From Delphinus delphis (taxonomy: Eukaryota > Chordata > Mammalia > Artiodactyla > Delphinidae): a stretch of DNA of 64,000 nt. Under the pieces are notes generated by a model. It saw only the letters and a list, made by a program, of their open reading frames with translations, searched no databases and had not been told where the DNA came from. Below, piece by piece: positions 62,691 through 64,000 of this stretch. The stretch lies in contig NC_082691.1 in assembly GCF_949987515.2 (NCBI RefSeq), positions 36,578,417 through 36,642,416 on the forward strand, in the 5' to 3' direction. Numbering within the stretch: the first letter of the stretch is position 1; each line of letters begins with the position of its first letter. Made by a program: the position numbers and the translations under genes.

Positions 62691-64000
62691 CAGAATGTTC
62701 ATATGGTCTGAAGAACCAGAAGAGAATTTATTCCATTTCCTCCATTAGGGTTATGAATATATTGGCTTACCTTAATTATTTTTGTTTCTACTTATATATA
62801 AGATGCTACACAACACTTCTAATATGCTACACTTGTATTTATCACTTTTACTTATCAGCTCCAAAAATCTACTTTCTGAAAAAAAATTTTGACTTAAAAT
62901 TATTTTAGAGAATAAGTCATGAAAACTATAATCTGTATAGAAGACAGTTTCCATGAACTATTACTGGAATGCCATTTTTAGTCAAAATTATTTTTTATTA
63001 TCATCTATATAGAGACATATATAAGATAAATATCCCAGTAAGTTCAGAACTCAAAAAATAATATATTACATTTTTTACCATTTAAATTTTACATAAATAT
63101 ATCAATACAGAAAATCATACATTGGCTCCCTAAAGATTTTTATTTTAATTTGGTGGAACATTTTCTGTAAAAATCATTTACCAAAAATAATTACCAAATT
63201 CTAGGCAAAATATCAGACTTTTTAAATGCTAATTACAATTCTCAGAATGACTTTTGTATTGTGAACCTTAATTTAGAGAAAACCAAACTACAGATTTTTT
63301 TCAGTATTATCACAAACCTAACTTCCTTATTGAGCCACAATATTTCTTTCAGTGACTTTCAAATCTAATTTTGTGACATTACCCAGAGATTCCCCCAAAT
63401 TTTCTCAATGCTTAAAGTTTTTTCAAAAATGTTAATTTACTTAATTAGACATGGTCTATAAAGCAGGAGGAGAGGGAAGAAAAACGGGAAGAACAAAAAT
63501 GACAAAATTTAGATAATTCAGCTTTAACTAAAATTATGCAAAAGACATGCAAGTCTCCAACAAATTTTTCTGAAAAATTAGTGTAAGCTATAGCTTCAAA
63601 GAGTAAAAGATTAGAACCATCACCACGCTCTAATTCTTTCTCTTAATGTTCCTCCATTATTTTAATTGTAGTCCTAGAAACAGAATTAGACTCAGAATCA
63701 AAAGCAAATGATCTCTCACTATCAAATCCATGTGATTTTCTATGTATAACCTCAAAAATTCTTCTACCCCCATTCTTCTAAAAGTTCACCTTTTTCTCTA
63801 CTAAATTATTGTATATTACTATTGCTGACTTTTACTGTTATAATCTCTAAAATGTAGAATGTTGTTCTACATTCTGGCTTATCTTTTTTCAAACAAAATT
63901 TCACTGAATTTCTTATTGACTAGATAGAACATTTTTTAAAGCTCCACCTAAGAGCTCTTTGCCTTTGAGTTAGTTACTATCCCCCATGCTCCTGACTGAC
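62691..64000. other. Intronic sequence at right end, nothing recognised
   Basis: Very AT-rich. No repeat body, exon or regulatory signal that I can support. Confidence 0.6.

Larger units (their letters stand above)
12010..64000 (-). other. HDAC9: Large HDAC9 intron upstream of exon A (partial)
   Basis: Everything from the exon A acceptor to the right end appears to be one intron. I looked for a start exon encoding the MHSMISS-type N-terminus on the minus strand and did not find it. A very long first coding intron is known for this gene in other mammals, so its absence is expected. The intron is filled with interspersed repeats and one processed pseudogene, listed separately. Confidence 0.75.

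Noticed and set aside
62471..62908. 145-codon open frame, the longest in the window
   Set aside because: Its N-terminal half is a CHR SINE read in frame and the same peptide appears at the other SINE copies. No independent gene.
12010..64000. Search for the HDAC9 start-codon exon
   Set aside because: No minus-strand segment encoding the expected short N-terminus next to a donor was found; it is probably beyond the right end.
1..64000. CRISPR arrays, phage or defence systems, operons, tRNA or rRNA genes
   Set aside because: None seen. The tRNA-like boxes belong to SINE and MIR elements, and the gene architecture is that of a vertebrate intron-exon locus.

Overview
The window is nuclear DNA from a placental mammal, almost certainly a cetacean (whale or dolphin). 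The evidence is the set of young tRNA-derived SINEs of the CHR type, which begin 'cttccctggtggcgcagtggtt' and whose short copies end '...gcgtaccgc' plus poly-A, together with cetartiodactyl-type L1 3' ends and the apparent absence of ruminant BovB or Bov-tA elements. Composition is AT-rich, there is no CpG island and there is no bacterial-style gene organisation. Species assignment comes from repeat recognition and is inference.

The only functional protein-coding content I can support is four consecutive internal exons of HDAC9 (class IIa histone deacetylase 9) on the minus strand, at 11768-12009, 6945-7095 (or 6945-7086), 5829-5955 and 3436-3557. They encode residues 9 to 218 plus two split codons in human numbering. 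This covers the CtBP-binding PLDLR motif, the glutamine-rich helical region, the MEF2-binding segment, and the stretch ending in RKT just before the first 14-3-3 phosphoserine. Splice sites, phases and exon lengths agree with one continuous reading frame. The start-codon exon (upstream, beyond 64000) and the next downstream exon (beyond position 1) are not seen. The catalytic deacetylase domain is also outside the window.

Region by region: 1-3435 is intron with nothing recognised. 3436-12009 is the exon cluster, with introns holding a MIR, a long CHR SINE and two L1 3' fragments. 12010-64000 is one very large intron. It holds a decayed processed pseudogene of casein kinase 1 alpha (about 16585-18950) split by an L1 insertion; a nest of an old L1 interrupted by a younger L1 and by a SINE (30515-32720); several CHR SINEs; two long L2 copies; two MER20 elements; one other hAT-type element; one MLT1-type LTR; several MIRs; and old L1 3' ends.

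I found no CRISPR, toxin or phage system, no tRNA or rRNA gene, and no evidence of an undescribed multi-gene system. The most useful second looks are the 9-nt tandem splice acceptor in the HDAC9 Gln-rich exon, the exon phases that allow in-frame paired skipping of the MEF2-binding exons, the long-to-short SINE truncation series, two L1 3' ends that stop at the same internal point, a perfect 13-bp hairpin, a 40-bp direct repeat, and two repeat-free segments that may be conserved non-coding elements.
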